DNA of 64,000 nt from an uncultured Haliea sp. (lineage in GTDB: Bacteria > Pseudomonadota > Gammaproteobacteria > Pseudomonadales > Halieaceae): positions 62,001-126,000 of the forward strand of contig CAJXUQ010000005.1 of NCBI GenBank assembly GCA_913061145.1, read 5' to 3'. This document shows, in pieces, positions 1-8,234 of this stretch. The stretch's first letter is position 1; each line of letters starts with the position of its first letter. Position numbers and translations under genes: made by a program. The notes beneath the pieces are model-generated. The model was given only the letters and a program-made list of their open reading frames with translations, had not been told where the DNA came from and did no database searches.

Positions 1-38
1 TCTGTGTGCGGAACTGGCCCGCCACCTGCCAGCGCCCT

Positions 39-341
39 TCACGGCGGCGGTAACCCCCTGTCACGGACGCTGGCGTCGTCCTTGATGAGGATATCGTCTC
101 TCACCTCGATCCCGCGGTCGCGCAGCACGGCCTGGGCGTACTTCATGACGAGCCTGGAGTTGGGTTTGTGATGATCCACGAATGTCACTCTGGCAACCCG
201 TGGCTTGAGCGTGATCGTGATCGGATCTGGTGTCGGACGGGGTATGGGGTCGACCATCAACTCACAACTGACATCGCCGCAGCTGACAAGCTGCTTGGCA
301 GGTGGGTTGCCGCTCGGCCCATGACTGGACGCCTGCGTCAT
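39..341 (-). CDS. UGSC-family-like protein, N-terminal part (ends at TGA near window edge)
   Basis: A 100-codon reading frame with a good start: AGGAG sits 9 nt before the ATG at 341. After a proline-rich leader it has the pattern seen at the front of UGSC-type (seleno)proteins as I remember them: a LKPR stretch, a short beta strand, then DHHKPNS, and a segment ending KDDAS. The family's hallmark Cys/Sec-Gly-Ser-Cys motif would fall about 15 residues past the TGA, beyond the window, so it cannot be checked. The frame stays open after the TGA (39-41) up to base 1 and reads RALAGGGPV, which still resembles the family. The gene follows its partner (363-1376) by 21 bp, as in an operon. It may be an interrupted gene, a short protein, or a recoded TGA. 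Family assignment is from memory and moderate. Confidence 0.45.
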   Translation of the reverse strand: MTQASSHGPSGNPPAKQLVSCGDVSCELMVDPIPRPTPDPITITLKPRVARVTFVDHHKPNSRLVMKYAQAVLRDRGIEVRDDILIKDDASVRDRGLPPP

Positions 342-362
342 TGCACTCTCCTGTATTGCTGG

Positions 363-1376
363 TTAAACAATCTGTTTGCAGACCGCGTGCGTGCTGCCGA
401 CCCAGCGCGGGATAACCGCTGAAAAGCGCCCGCCGGTGCCGCCACATTCCACAAAGGTCAGTTGCTGTGGATTTTTCAGGGGCGACCGCAGTTCGCCCGG
501 TACTACCTCTGCAAACGCAATCGGCGCCTTCGCGATACGCCCTACCTTCTCAAGATCGTCGGTCTGGCGTCGCGCCTGCGCGTAGATATACTCCACCGCC
601 TGCGCCCGGCTGAAATCTCTGGCCACCAGCGCCATGTGATCGGGTGGAATAACCACCACAAAGCCACCCGACCGGTAATACCAGGCAGTCTGCCCGAAGT
701 GGCAGAGGCAGTCCGCAATGGTATCCAGAACCTGGGCGCCCGTATCGCCATAGTGGTTATTACTGGAGTTGGGCCCCTCGGTAGACATCACCGTGACCGC
801 CGACACCCCCTCCGGCAATCCATGCTGGGTGTGGTAGGCGCCCCACTCGGTGTGCGGATGCTCGGCGACACAGAAGCTGATCCGGCCTGGGTGGCCGATG
901 GTGCCGTGGGATTGCAGGACGCCGCCACCGCGCCCGCAGAAATAGCGCATCATTTGCGCGAAACGACCCACGGTGGCATTGGCCCGACAATTGGCGCCCA
1001 GGGCGTTGGAGCCGTGCTCAAAGCCAAGGTCTTCAACCACAGGGCCGCTGACAATCACCAGCACGGCGGCTCCGCCGGTGGTCACTTCGACGCCGCTCAG
1101 GTTGAAAGCGGGGTCGAGCACGGCTTCGGTCAGGGCGCGGAGCAAGGCACCGTATTCCACCTTGCAGCCCGCCATCACCGCCGTTGCCGCTGCCTTCTCG
1201 GCGCGGATGACGATGTTCTGGCTCGGAATCTCACCCACGACATCGTGCGCCTGCCAGCCCATCGCCTCCAGCATTGCATCAACCAGACTGCCGTAGGGCG
1301 GAATAACCGGAAGCCCATCAGTCCAGCCGTTGTTCATGCAGTTTTCGATATCTTCCAGTGTTGCGTACGTTGTCAT
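363..1376 (-). CDS. conserved protein of the kind found beside UGSC-family proteins
   Basis: A 337-aa protein beginning MTTYATLEDIENC followed by the signature WTDGLPVIPP near residue 20, which I recall from proteins encoded next to UGSC-type selenoproteins. It carries a Gly-rich stretch (RYFCGRGGG) and several conserved-looking Cys. No signal peptide or membrane segment is visible. The ATG at 1376 is preferred over the GTG at 1385 because GGGAG lies 12 nt before it and only about 4 nt before the GTG. It precedes the UGSC-like gene (39-341) by 21 bp on the same strand and follows the LuxR-type regulator by about 80 bp. No reaction can be assigned. The pairing suggests the two act together, perhaps as subunits of a redox or carbon-carbon/halide chemistry enzyme, which is only inference. 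Confidence 0.6.
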   Translation of the reverse strand: MTTYATLEDIENCMNNGWTDGLPVIPPYGSLVDAMLEAMGWQAHDVVGEIPSQNIVIRAEKAAATAVMAGCKVEYGALLRALTEAVLDPAFNLSGVEVTTGGAAVLVIVSGPVVEDLGFEHGSNALGANCRANATVGRFAQMMRYFCGRGGGVLQSHGTIGHPGRISFCVAEHPHTEWGAYHTQHGLPEGVSAVTVMSTEGPNSSNNHYGDTGAQVLDTIADCLCHFGQTAWYYRSGGFVVVIPPDHMALVARDFSRAQAVEYIYAQARRQTDDLEKVGRIAKAPIAFAEVVPGELRSPLKNPQQLTFVECGGTGGRFSAVIPRWVGSTHAVCKQIV

Positions 1377-1431
1377 AGTGTCCACATGCTCCCTTGGCCC
1401 AGCCTAGCAGCCGAGTTATCCGACTGGCACC

Positions 1432-1451
1432 GTACACCTGTACTAAGGTGT
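1432..1451. promoter_or_regulatory. overlapping inverted repeats upstream of the UGSC-like operon
   Basis: GTAC-ACCT-GTAC (1432-1443) overlaps ACACC-N8-GGTGT (1434-1438 with 1447-1451). It lies between the 3' end of the LuxR-type gene and the start of 363-1376. It could be an operator for the neighbouring LuxR-type regulator; the arms are short, so chance is possible. Confidence 0.3.
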
Positions 1452-1455
1452 TCGC

Positions 1456-2585
1456 TCAATCCCAGTGCGCGGCGACCGCACCCGAAACAAGCCTGACCAG
1501 CTGGTTTTGACGGTTGACGCCGGTTTTGGTGAAGACCGAGGCCAATTGACCGCGCGCGGTGTTGCGGGAAATGCCCAGCGCTTTGGCCGCTGCGGTCAGC
1601 GTCTGACCGTCGGCCAGATGCGCGACCAGTTTGGCTTCCGCGGGCGTGACACCAAACAGGTCCATAAGGCGTGCCTGACTGGGGACGCAGTCTCGAACCG
1701 GACCCCGTAACAGCAACACCAGCTCGGGTCCGCCCTCGCCGAACGTCACGTTTTTCTTTTCCACGCTGCGAACCTGCACATTCCATTTCGCATCAAGCCC
1801 CGTGCGCTGCACGGTCAGCGTGCGCGCGGCGGGCGGGCCCTGCTCGCCCTGAACCGCGTCGAGCACATTGCGACACTGCTCCTCGAGCTTTTGTTGATCG
1901 GCACTCTCGGCACAGGCGAGGACGTTATGGCGCAGCAATACGCCATCGCGAGCCGCGAGAATCTCGCTGGCCTGCCGGTTGGCGGAGAGCACCTCCAGCC
2001 TGGCGTTCATGATGATGCAGGCGATATCCATTGAGCCGAGAAGCTCCTCGTAGAGCTGCTCGATAAAACGATTGTGGGTATACGCGCTGTAGAGTGTCAG
2101 CGCGTTGTCCATAAGCGGAATCAGGCCCTCGAGGCGTTGCCGGTCGCTCGCCGAAAAGGGCGGCGCGTCACCGATCCGTACCAGCCGCAACCTGAGGCGG
2201 ATGCGGCTCTGGCGTTCATAAACATCGAAGCCCATCAGGTCGGTAACGGCGTGATCCTGCAGATAGGCACCGAAATCCAGCGACTCCAGCTCCGCTCGCG
2301 GAACCCGTTCGTGGAGTGTAAACACCTTTTTTCGGGCAGCTCGGCAAACGGCGAATCCTGGTAGCCTCGCGACTGGAAGGCCCGCAACGCGCCGGTGTCC
2401 GACTCCGGGTACAAGTACAGTGTCAGTCCCGGGTCCTGGGTTTGAGGGCGGCGCAGAACCAGCGTGGCACTCGGCACCTGCATGAAATCCTCAAGGCACT
2501 TCAACAGCGTTTTCCAAGGCGGCATTTCCAGGACGCCTTCGTAAATGATCTGGCTGAGCGGGTGCGCTGCGGGAATCTTGGCCAC
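1456..2585 (-). CDS. LuxR-type helix-turn-helix regulator, split by a -1 frameshift in an A6 run
   Basis: Two overlapping frames make one protein. The N-terminal part starts at GTG 2585 (AAGGAG 8 nt upstream, MAKIPAAHPLSQ) and runs in frame to about 2328. The rest continues in the -1 frame to 1456 and ends in a LuxR/GerE DNA-binding domain (GVTPAEAKLVAHLADG, then GISRNTARGQLASVFTKTGV). The break is at a run of six A on the coding strand (2327-2332). One more A would give a 376-aa protein, close to the 383-aa intact paralogue at 10803-11954, and the two align across the break (SPFAELPE/KKVFTLHERVPR against APLVDLPDGDTVALDDLIPR). The central region looks PAS-like (IIMNARLEVLSANRQASEIL). It may be a pseudogene, a sequencing error, or expressed through slippage. 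It probably controls neighbouring catabolic genes. Confidence 0.75.
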
Positions 2586-2627
2586 GTTTTAGCTCCTTCA
2601 AGAGCGTACACCAGGGCTTGCGCAGGC

Positions 2628-2633
2628 AGTATA
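2628..2633 (-). promoter_or_regulatory. possible -10 box of the LuxR-type gene
   Basis: The reverse strand reads TATACT, about 43 nt before the GTG start at 2585. A convincing -35 hexamer is not visible at 16-18 bp, so support is weak. Confidence 0.25.
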
Positions 2634-2694
2634 TTCGATAGCCGTGTCTGCCATACAACCGGGCGCCGGCATCCGATCGGACAAATGGCGGCCG

Positions 2695-4314
2695 TTATGC
2701 GCCCTCGCGCGGTACCGCGGAATATGCCTCTGCCCCGGCTGCGTGCCTGGCCGCGATGTAAGCGAAGGTCATCGCCGGCCCGAGCGTGCCTCCGCCGCCG
2801 CCATAGAGTGCTCCCGGGCCACCAACGCCGGCGGTATTGCCAGAGGCGTAGAGTCCCGGTATCGGCTGATCAAACACATCCACCACCTGGGCCTTGCCGT
2901 TGACCCGCAAACCACCGCTGGTGCCGAGGTCAGCGGGGCTGATCTCGGCAAGGTAGTAGGGGCCTTCTGTCAGTGGCCTCAGCGTGTCCGCGGCGTCACC
3001 GGACCCCAGCGTATCCATCAGACTTTCACCGCGGTGATAATCCGGGTCGCGGCCTTGCGCGGCGTGACGGTTGAAACGCTCCACCGTACGCTGCAGTGCA
3101 GCAGCGTTGATGCCTGCCTGCACCGCCAGACCCTCCAGGGTGTCCGCCTGCAGAACCCATTCGGGCAGCGGTTCGCCAGCACGGCAGCCGGCCACGAACC
3201 CGGCCTCACGCAGCGCGTGGTCCGACAGTGTATAAGCCGGCAAATTCCGGTAGCGAAAGTCCCCCCAGTTTTCCCAGGTATGGAAACTCTGCCAGGATGC
3301 ATCATAAGAACCGGCTTCATTGAAAAAACGTTCGCCATGACGGTTGACGACAATCGCACCCGGCTGGGTCTTGTCGACCTGGCCAAACAGGCCCGCACCC
3401 CCGGCCAGATGGCCCTGGGCCTCGGCGAGCGCCTTGTATACCACCAGATGCCAGCACTCGTTCATGTTGCGCAGGTCGGCGCCGACGGCCATGCCCATGT
3501 GGATGCCATCGCCCCGGTTTCCGGGTGCCCCCAGGGTGTAGGGCGAGGGGCCGCGGAGAAAATGGGTCTTCATTTCCGCATTGCGCTCGAAACCGCCTGT
3601 AGCAAGAATTACACCGCGGTGGGCGCGCACGTTTTGCGTGACCGTCCCCCGGCGCACCTGGATACCGGACACCCGGCGACTGCCCGATAATTCAGTGGTG
3701 ATGAGGCGCTGCGCCGGCGCCTCGGTCCAGAACTCGACACCTGCCGCCAGGCATCCTTCATAAAGCAGGGATATCAGGTGCCCGCCCAGGGCGCCGGCGG
3801 CCTCCACCGCCGTTTCCACCGACCGCCCATGAATCATCGCTCCCGGCCACTCGGCATGATAGTCCGGCATGCGCCCCATGAATCGTGAAACCCGCCATCG
3901 GATCGGACTGTGGCGCTCTACAGCCTCCAGCATGTCGGCGCCATTGTCGATAAACGCATCGATAATCTCTGCACTGGCCTGCCCGCGGGAGAGCCGGGTG
4001 AGATAGCGTTTTGCATCGTCGCGGTTATCGTCCAGGCCCTCGCGCTGCATGACGCGATTCACCGGTACCCAGAGCACACCACCCGACACCAGTGTGGTAC
4101 CGCCGATGACGCCGGCCTTCTCCAGCACCAGCACGCTCAGGCCCTCACTCGCCGCGATCAGTGCAGCCGCCAGACCGGTACCGGAACCCACGACGACAAG
4201 GTCGAATTCGCGGTCGAAGCCCGGCCCGACTGCGTCGGGAGCTGCCGCTGCGACACCAAGGCCGGAACCGGCCAGCAACGCACTGCCGCCGGTGATAAAG
4301 CTGCGTCGTTTCAT
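2695..4314 (-). CDS. Tat-exported FAD-dependent dehydrogenase, 3-ketosteroid dehydrogenase/fumarate reductase-like
   Basis: A 539-aa flavoprotein. Start is ATG 4314 with GAGGAA 6 nt upstream; an ATG 7 codons earlier has no better site. The N-terminus MKRRSFITGGSALLAGSG has a short basic region and hydrophobic stretch typical of a twin-arginine leader, so the folded enzyme should act in the periplasm. A dinucleotide-binding motif (VVVGSGTGLAAALIAASEG) is followed by EKAGVIGGTTLVSGGVLWVP, and the C-terminus has GLYASGNTAGVGGPGALYGG plus GPAMTFAYIAARHA. This layout fits delta1-type ketosteroid dehydrogenases and related flavocytochrome-c-like dehydrogenases. It lies 54 bp downstream of the TonB receptor gene on the same strand, which suggests that the receptor brings in the substrate. 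The exact substrate is not determinable. Confidence 0.78.
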   Translation of the reverse strand: MKRRSFITGGSALLAGSGLGVAAAAPDAVGPGFDREFDLVVVGSGTGLAAALIAASEGLSVLVLEKAGVIGGTTLVSGGVLWVPVNRVMQREGLDDNRDDAKRYLTRLSRGQASAEIIDAFIDNGADMLEAVERHSPIRWRVSRFMGRMPDYHAEWPGAMIHGRSVETAVEAAGALGGHLISLLYEGCLAAGVEFWTEAPAQRLITTELSGSRRVSGIQVRRGTVTQNVRAHRGVILATGGFERNAEMKTHFLRGPSPYTLGAPGNRGDGIHMGMAVGADLRNMNECWHLVVYKALAEAQGHLAGGAGLFGQVDKTQPGAIVVNRHGERFFNEAGSYDASWQSFHTWENWGDFRYRNLPAYTLSDHALREAGFVAGCRAGEPLPEWVLQADTLEGLAVQAGINAAALQRTVERFNRHAAQGRDPDYHRGESLMDTLGSGDAADTLRPLTEGPYYLAEISPADLGTSGGLRVNGKAQVVDVFDQPIPGLYASGNTAGVGGPGALYGGGGGTLGPAMTFAYIAARHAAGAEAYSAVPREGA

Positions 4315-4368
4315 GGCCGTTCCTCGTCGAGTCATGCCTTTTTCGGGCGCGCCAGCGCACTTGCCACA

Positions 4369-6891
4369 TCAGTAATCGTACGACAACTCCAGACCCCAGG
4401 TCCGCGGTGCGCCGTACTGTTCAGTAATCAAACCCAGGGCACCAAAGTTGATGGCATAGACCGGATAATCATCGTCCGTCAGATTATCGCCAAACAGCGT
4501 GACACGCATCATCGCGTCACCCACCTGTATGTTTTCAAGACTGACCCGGGCGCCAACCACGGTTCGTTCATCCATGACTGCGGAGGGGTACGCTACGGGC
4601 TGTCCATCCACGACACCATTCCACAGCGCGTTTTCATACCATTCATCCTGCCAGTTCACTCGCAGGAAACCCGTGACATCGCCGAGCGCGGTTTCGGCAA
4701 AGGTGTAGTCTGCCGTAAGGCTTAACTGGTTACTGGGTGAATAAGGTCGCACTGCGGAGCTCACGCCATCGATGCAGGTTTGCGGGACGGCGGTGCCGCA
4801 GACGTCCGGAAACTTGTCAAAGTCGCCATGAATATAGGCATAGCTGACACCGAGCACAAGCCTGTCCAGTGGTGCCACCAGCATTTCAAGCTCCGCCCCC
4901 CAGCGGTCGGCTTCACCCGCGTTGATGATACGGGTGGTGGCGGATCCATCGCTGGAGTCGGTGTTCGCCAGTTGAATGTCCTCCCAGACGTAGGTGTACA
5001 GCGAGCCGTTGAGGCGCAGACGTCCGTCCCACCAGTCGCTTTTCACGCCGATTTCCCACTGCTCCACGGTTTCCTCGTTGAACGCCGGTGTGGCAATCTG
5101 CTCACCGTTGAAGCCGCCGCTCCGATAGCCCGTGGCATAACGCAGGAAGGTGTTGATGTCCGGCGTTGCCTGGAAAGCCGCGGTGAAATTGCCACTGACA
5201 TTGTCGAAGCGCTCGGCATTCGCAAGGGTCTGCCGCGGCAGCTCACCGGCGAATGGCGTGGAGTAGGCGAGGTAGTCCCAAACAATGTCCTTGTCCTCTT
5301 CCGTATAGCGCAGACCCAGGGTCAGGGACACGCGGTTATCCAGCCAGCCGGGCTGCCAGGTCACTTGCCCGTAAACGGCGGTGGCCTCGGTGCTCAATGC
5401 ATAATTCTGGGTTGGCGCGCCCGAGAGCGGCGCGACAAAAATGGCCCGTCGACTGTATTTCGCGTCATCTTCGAAATAGTAGAGACCCAGAACATAATCA
5501 AGAGACTCTGACGACCCCACCAGCTGGAATTCCTGGGAAAACTGGTCGTAAAAGTTGTCTGTATCCTGTTTGGTGTGGAAGGCGCCAATATCATCGACGC
5601 CCGCCCAGATGGCGTCAAAGGGGAGCTGCGGTATGCCGGGGTCGAAACCTCCCGTCGCACCGTACAGCCCCCCCAGGGTGAGGTGCAGCAGATCGTTGTA
5701 GGCGCCTGCGCCATTGCCGTCGAGGCGGCTATCGATATTCTCGATGTCGCCAAACACGTAGGACTCCATCTCGCGGTAGGCGGTGATGGACTTCAGCGAC
5801 AGATCACCGATATTCCAGGTCAAGGTCAATGCATGCCCGTCACTCTCGGTATCGGTAAACGGAGAGAAGTCGGCAAAGCCGCGATTCTGACGCCCGGGCC
5901 CCTGGGCAAGCGCGCCTTGATAAGAGGCTATGGTCTGTTCCAGGGAAGGGATCCAGCGCTCGCTGATGCGCGGATCCGTGCCGGGTGTCGCCGCCCAGGC
6001 GCGCGCCCCGAGCAGAATGCCCTGCAGTGCCGAAACACGGTCAACGAGCCCCGCCGCATCGACGGGGTTGAACCCAACAACCTGTTCCAGCGCGTTGGAC
6101 TCATCCAGTGCGCTGTGGTCGTAAATATAGTCGGCAGAAAAATGCTCTGTCAGATCCCACTTCGCGGCCAACCGCCAGGCCTGGCGATCCAGGTCGTTGA
6201 AGTCGGCACCTCCCGGGCTGTCATTCTCCTGAAAACCGTCGCGCAGGCGCGTTTGATAGCCCACATTGAAGGCGATCTGGCCCAGTCCACTCCCCACCTC
6301 ACCGATTGCCGGCAAATCAACATTCAGTTTCAGGCTGCGGTAGTCATAATTACCCACCGCGCCGGTAGCGCGCAGGCCAAATTCCCCGGTGGGCTTTCGG
6401 GATATGAAGTTCACCGCGCCACCAGTCGAGTTGCGACCGTACAGGGTGCCCTGGGGCCCGCGCAGTACCTCGATACGCTCAAGCTCCGCGACGTCCAGGG
6501 CCGAGCCGACATTCTTGCCGATGAAAACACCATCCAGGTAAATGCCTATCGCGGGGTCCAGTGAAAGGTTGTTGGGGCCACCGCTGGCCATGCCGCGGAT
6601 AGTGAGGCCCGTGGTACCACGTGAGCCCGGTGCCTCGAAGCCGGCGACGCCCGGTATCTCCCCCATCAAATCGCCGGAATTCGTGATCCCCCGTTTTTCA
6701 ATCGCACTGCCGCTCAACGCGGTAATTGAAATGGGTGTTTCCTGAATGTTTTCTGCACGCTTTTGCGCCGTGACAACGATTTCCTCCAGCGCAGCATCCG
6801 ACTGTGCGCTGGACAATCCTGCGTACCCGGAGCTGACTATGAGCGCCACTGCAAGCGAAATTGATTTACGTTCATATAGTGACTTGCGCAT
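4369..6891 (-). CDS. TonB-dependent outer-membrane receptor
   Basis: An 840-aa receptor. The first ~29 residues form a signal peptide (basic start, SISLAVALIVSSGYAGLSSA, then QS). A TonB-box-like stretch EEIVVTAQKRAENIQETP is followed by a plug domain with GSAIEKRGI, the IYLDGVFIGKN strand and RIEVLRGPQGTLYGRNSTGG. The rest is a 22-strand-type barrel ending LELSYDY with a terminal aromatic residue. It belongs to the iron-complex-receptor-like class common in marine gammaproteobacteria, where many members import organic compounds rather than siderophores. AAGGGAA precedes the ATG. A promoter-like pair sits at 7054-7080, giving a leader of about 155 nt. It is followed by the Tat-exported dehydrogenase gene, so uptake of that enzyme's substrate is a reasonable inference. 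Confidence 0.92.
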   Translation of the reverse strand: MRKSLYERKSISLAVALIVSSGYAGLSSAQSDAALEEIVVTAQKRAENIQETPISITALSGSAIEKRGITNSGDLMGEIPGVAGFEAPGSRGTTGLTIRGMASGGPNNLSLDPAIGIYLDGVFIGKNVGSALDVAELERIEVLRGPQGTLYGRNSTGGAVNFISRKPTGEFGLRATGAVGNYDYRSLKLNVDLPAIGEVGSGLGQIAFNVGYQTRLRDGFQENDSPGGADFNDLDRQAWRLAAKWDLTEHFSADYIYDHSALDESNALEQVVGFNPVDAAGLVDRVSALQGILLGARAWAATPGTDPRISERWIPSLEQTIASYQGALAQGPGRQNRGFADFSPFTDTESDGHALTLTWNIGDLSLKSITAYREMESYVFGDIENIDSRLDGNGAGAYNDLLHLTLGGLYGATGGFDPGIPQLPFDAIWAGVDDIGAFHTKQDTDNFYDQFSQEFQLVGSSESLDYVLGLYYFEDDAKYSRRAIFVAPLSGAPTQNYALSTEATAVYGQVTWQPGWLDNRVSLTLGLRYTEEDKDIVWDYLAYSTPFAGELPRQTLANAERFDNVSGNFTAAFQATPDINTFLRYATGYRSGGFNGEQIATPAFNEETVEQWEIGVKSDWWDGRLRLNGSLYTYVWEDIQLANTDSSDGSATTRIINAGEADRWGAELEMLVAPLDRLVLGVSYAYIHGDFDKFPDVCGTAVPQTCIDGVSSAVRPYSPSNQLSLTADYTFAETALGDVTGFLRVNWQDEWYENALWNGVVDGQPVAYPSAVMDERTVVGARVSLENIQVGDAMMRVTLFGDNLTDDDYPVYAINFGALGLITEQYGAPRTWGLELSYDY

Positions 6892-7053
6892 AACATTTCC
6901 CTTGTTTATTGGTATTTGCTTTTTCGAATCTCGCGATGAAAGTACCGGAATATATCCACACGTTTCACCTTTCGCCCCGATCGACTGGCGGAGTCTCCCC
7001 GAGGAGAAAACCGGCTATTGGATACGGGGTGATTATCGCGGCCTTGAAAGATT

Positions 7054-7080
7054 ATTATAGGACAGTTGGCTTATGGTCAA
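7054..7080 (-). promoter_or_regulatory. sigma70-like promoter of the TonB receptor gene
   Basis: On the reverse strand TTGACC (7075-7080) and a perfect TATAAT (7054-7059) are separated by 15 bp, which is short of the optimum. The start would lie near 7047, leaving a leader of about 155 nt before the ATG at 6891. Confidence 0.5.
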
Positions 7081-7230
7081 GCTTTGTTGCGTCTGGATTA
7101 CGGCTTATTTTTCGAGGCAGAATTATTTTTGAAATCCCGGAATATCAAGCATGAAAATAATACGTTCGTATGAAGAAAGCCTCGTGATACATGCAGTATT
7201 CTTTATGCTTTTCTGCCTCATATTTTTAAT

Positions 7231-7288
7231 TTACGCAGACAACGAGCACGCTCTCGGTGCTATATTGCGTGCGCAAACTGCTGCGTAA
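7231..7288. promoter_or_regulatory. nested inverted repeat upstream of the SDR gene, candidate operator
   Basis: Outer arms TTACGCAG (7231-7238) and CTGCGTAA (7281-7288) are perfect. Inner arms GCACGC (7246-7251) and GCGTGC (7267-7272) are also perfect and share the same centre near 7259. The central part contains TATATT (7261-7266), a possible -10 for the SDR that starts at 7347. A regulator bound here would cover that promoter. Confidence 0.45.
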
Positions 7289-7346
7289 AACTTCCGTCGC
7301 AAAACCATGCAATAACACCGAGAGAATCGAGCACAGGGGAATCCAT

Positions 7347-8198
7347 ATGAATCGTTCAGAGAGTCGCGTTTGCGTTATCACCGGCGCCGGCAGTGGCATT
7401 GGCGCCGGGCTCGCGCGGCAAGCCTTGCGGCAAGGCATGCGGGTGGTCGGCGCTGACGTTGACACAAAGGGCCTGCAGGAACTGACAGACAGCGCCGGCG
7501 AAAACAGCGGGCAACTGACGACGCGTGCGCTGGATGTCACGGATCCCGATGCCGTGGCGAATTTTGCCGAATGGGTGTATTCAAAATACGGGAAAGTGAA
7601 CCTGTTATTCAATAACGCAGGGGTGTTGGTCGACGGCAAGTGTTGGGAGCGTCCACTGCGGGACTGGCGCTGGATAATCGACGTCAACCTGATGGGCGTT
7701 GTGCACGGCCTGCATCATTTTGTGCCCAGAATGCTGCAACAGGGGGAGGCGGCCAGAATCATCAACACGGCATCGATTGGTGGACTGCTGGGCGGCGGCA
7801 CTTTCATGAGTCCGTACCAGACCACCAAGCATGCCGTCGCAGTGTTGACCGAGAGTCTCTACAAGGAACTGGCCCAGGAGCCCGGTGACGTCACCGCCTC
7901 CGTGCTGTGTCCTGCCGAGGTTGCCACCAGGATATGGCACTCCGATCGCCTGCGGCCCGCTGATCAGCAGGTGAAACTTGGCGCAGCAGAGCAGGCATTC
8001 CACGATGTTGTGGCCAACAACGTCGCCATGGGGCCGAGCCCCGATGAATTTGCAGCGCAGGTTTTTCGGGGCATTGAGGACGGCCTGTTCTGGCTCATAC
8101 CCGATACGGCATTCATGCCCATGCTGGAGGCCCGAACAGCGGAGATTGCGCAACAACGCAATCCGGACATCAATACCAGGGTTGATTTCGACCGCTGA
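7347..8198 (+). CDS. short-chain dehydrogenase/reductase (SDR)
   Basis: A 283-aa classical SDR that oxidises or reduces an alcohol/ketone with NAD(P). ATG 7347 is chosen over the in-frame start at 7257 because AGGGGA lies just before it and homology begins right after (RVCVITGAGSGIG). The cofactor motif TGAGSGIG is followed by an acidic ADVDT that would favour NAD over NADP. NNAG, the serine in NTASIGG and the YQTTK pair complete the active site. The C-terminus (GIEDGLFWLIPD) is like the subgroup often found in steroid/terpenoid loci. It is transcribed away from the TonB receptor and converges on the PQQ dehydrogenase. The substrate is unknown. Confidence 0.88.
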   Translation: MNRSESRVCVITGAGSGIGAGLARQALRQGMRVVGADVDTKGLQELTDSAGENSGQLTTRALDVTDPDAVANFAEWVYSKYGKVNLLFNNAGVLVDGKCWERPLRDWRWIIDVNLMGVVHGLHHFVPRMLQQGEAARIINTASIGGLLGGGTFMSPYQTTKHAVAVLTESLYKELAQEPGDVTASVLCPAEVATRIWHSDRLRPADQQVKLGAAEQAFHDVVANNVAMGPSPDEFAAQVFRGIEDGLFWLIPDTAFMPMLEARTAEIAQQRNPDINTRVDFDR

Positions 8199-8208
8199 AG
8201 CCGTCTGG

Positions 8209-8234
8209 CGCACCGGCCATTCAGGGCCGGTGCG
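8209..8234. terminator. perfect 10-bp hairpin between convergent SDR and PQQ dehydrogenase genes
   Basis: CGCACCGGCC (8209-8218) and GGCCGGTGCG (8225-8234) flank a 6-nt loop. The stop codon of the PQQ dehydrogenase (8221-8223) lies in the loop. There is no T run on either side, so termination by this element alone is uncertain; it may protect mRNA 3' ends. Confidence 0.55.

Larger units (their letters stand above)
6892..7346. other. 455-bp divergent intergenic region, AT-richer than its surroundings
   Basis: Separates the leftward TonB receptor from the rightward SDR. No convincing gene is seen. It holds the receptor's promoter (7054-7080), a small leader hairpin TCTCC-N4-GGAGA (6994-7007), and a nested inverted repeat (7231-7288) in front of the SDR. 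Confidence 0.6.

Noticed and set aside
462-1496. Long open frame (344 codons) on the plus strand
   Set aside because: It is the antisense of the conserved 363-1376 and LuxR-type genes, with no recognisable domain; high GC creates such frames.
2326-2332. Programmed -1 slippery heptamer (A AAA AAG) in the LuxR-type gene
   Set aside because: The heptamer exists but its codon phase does not match the zero frame needed for tandem slippage; simple loss of one A or slippage on the A run fits better.
2644-3690. 348-codon plus-strand frame
   Set aside because: Antisense of the FAD-dependent dehydrogenase; the real gene has full motifs and a Shine-Dalgarno site.
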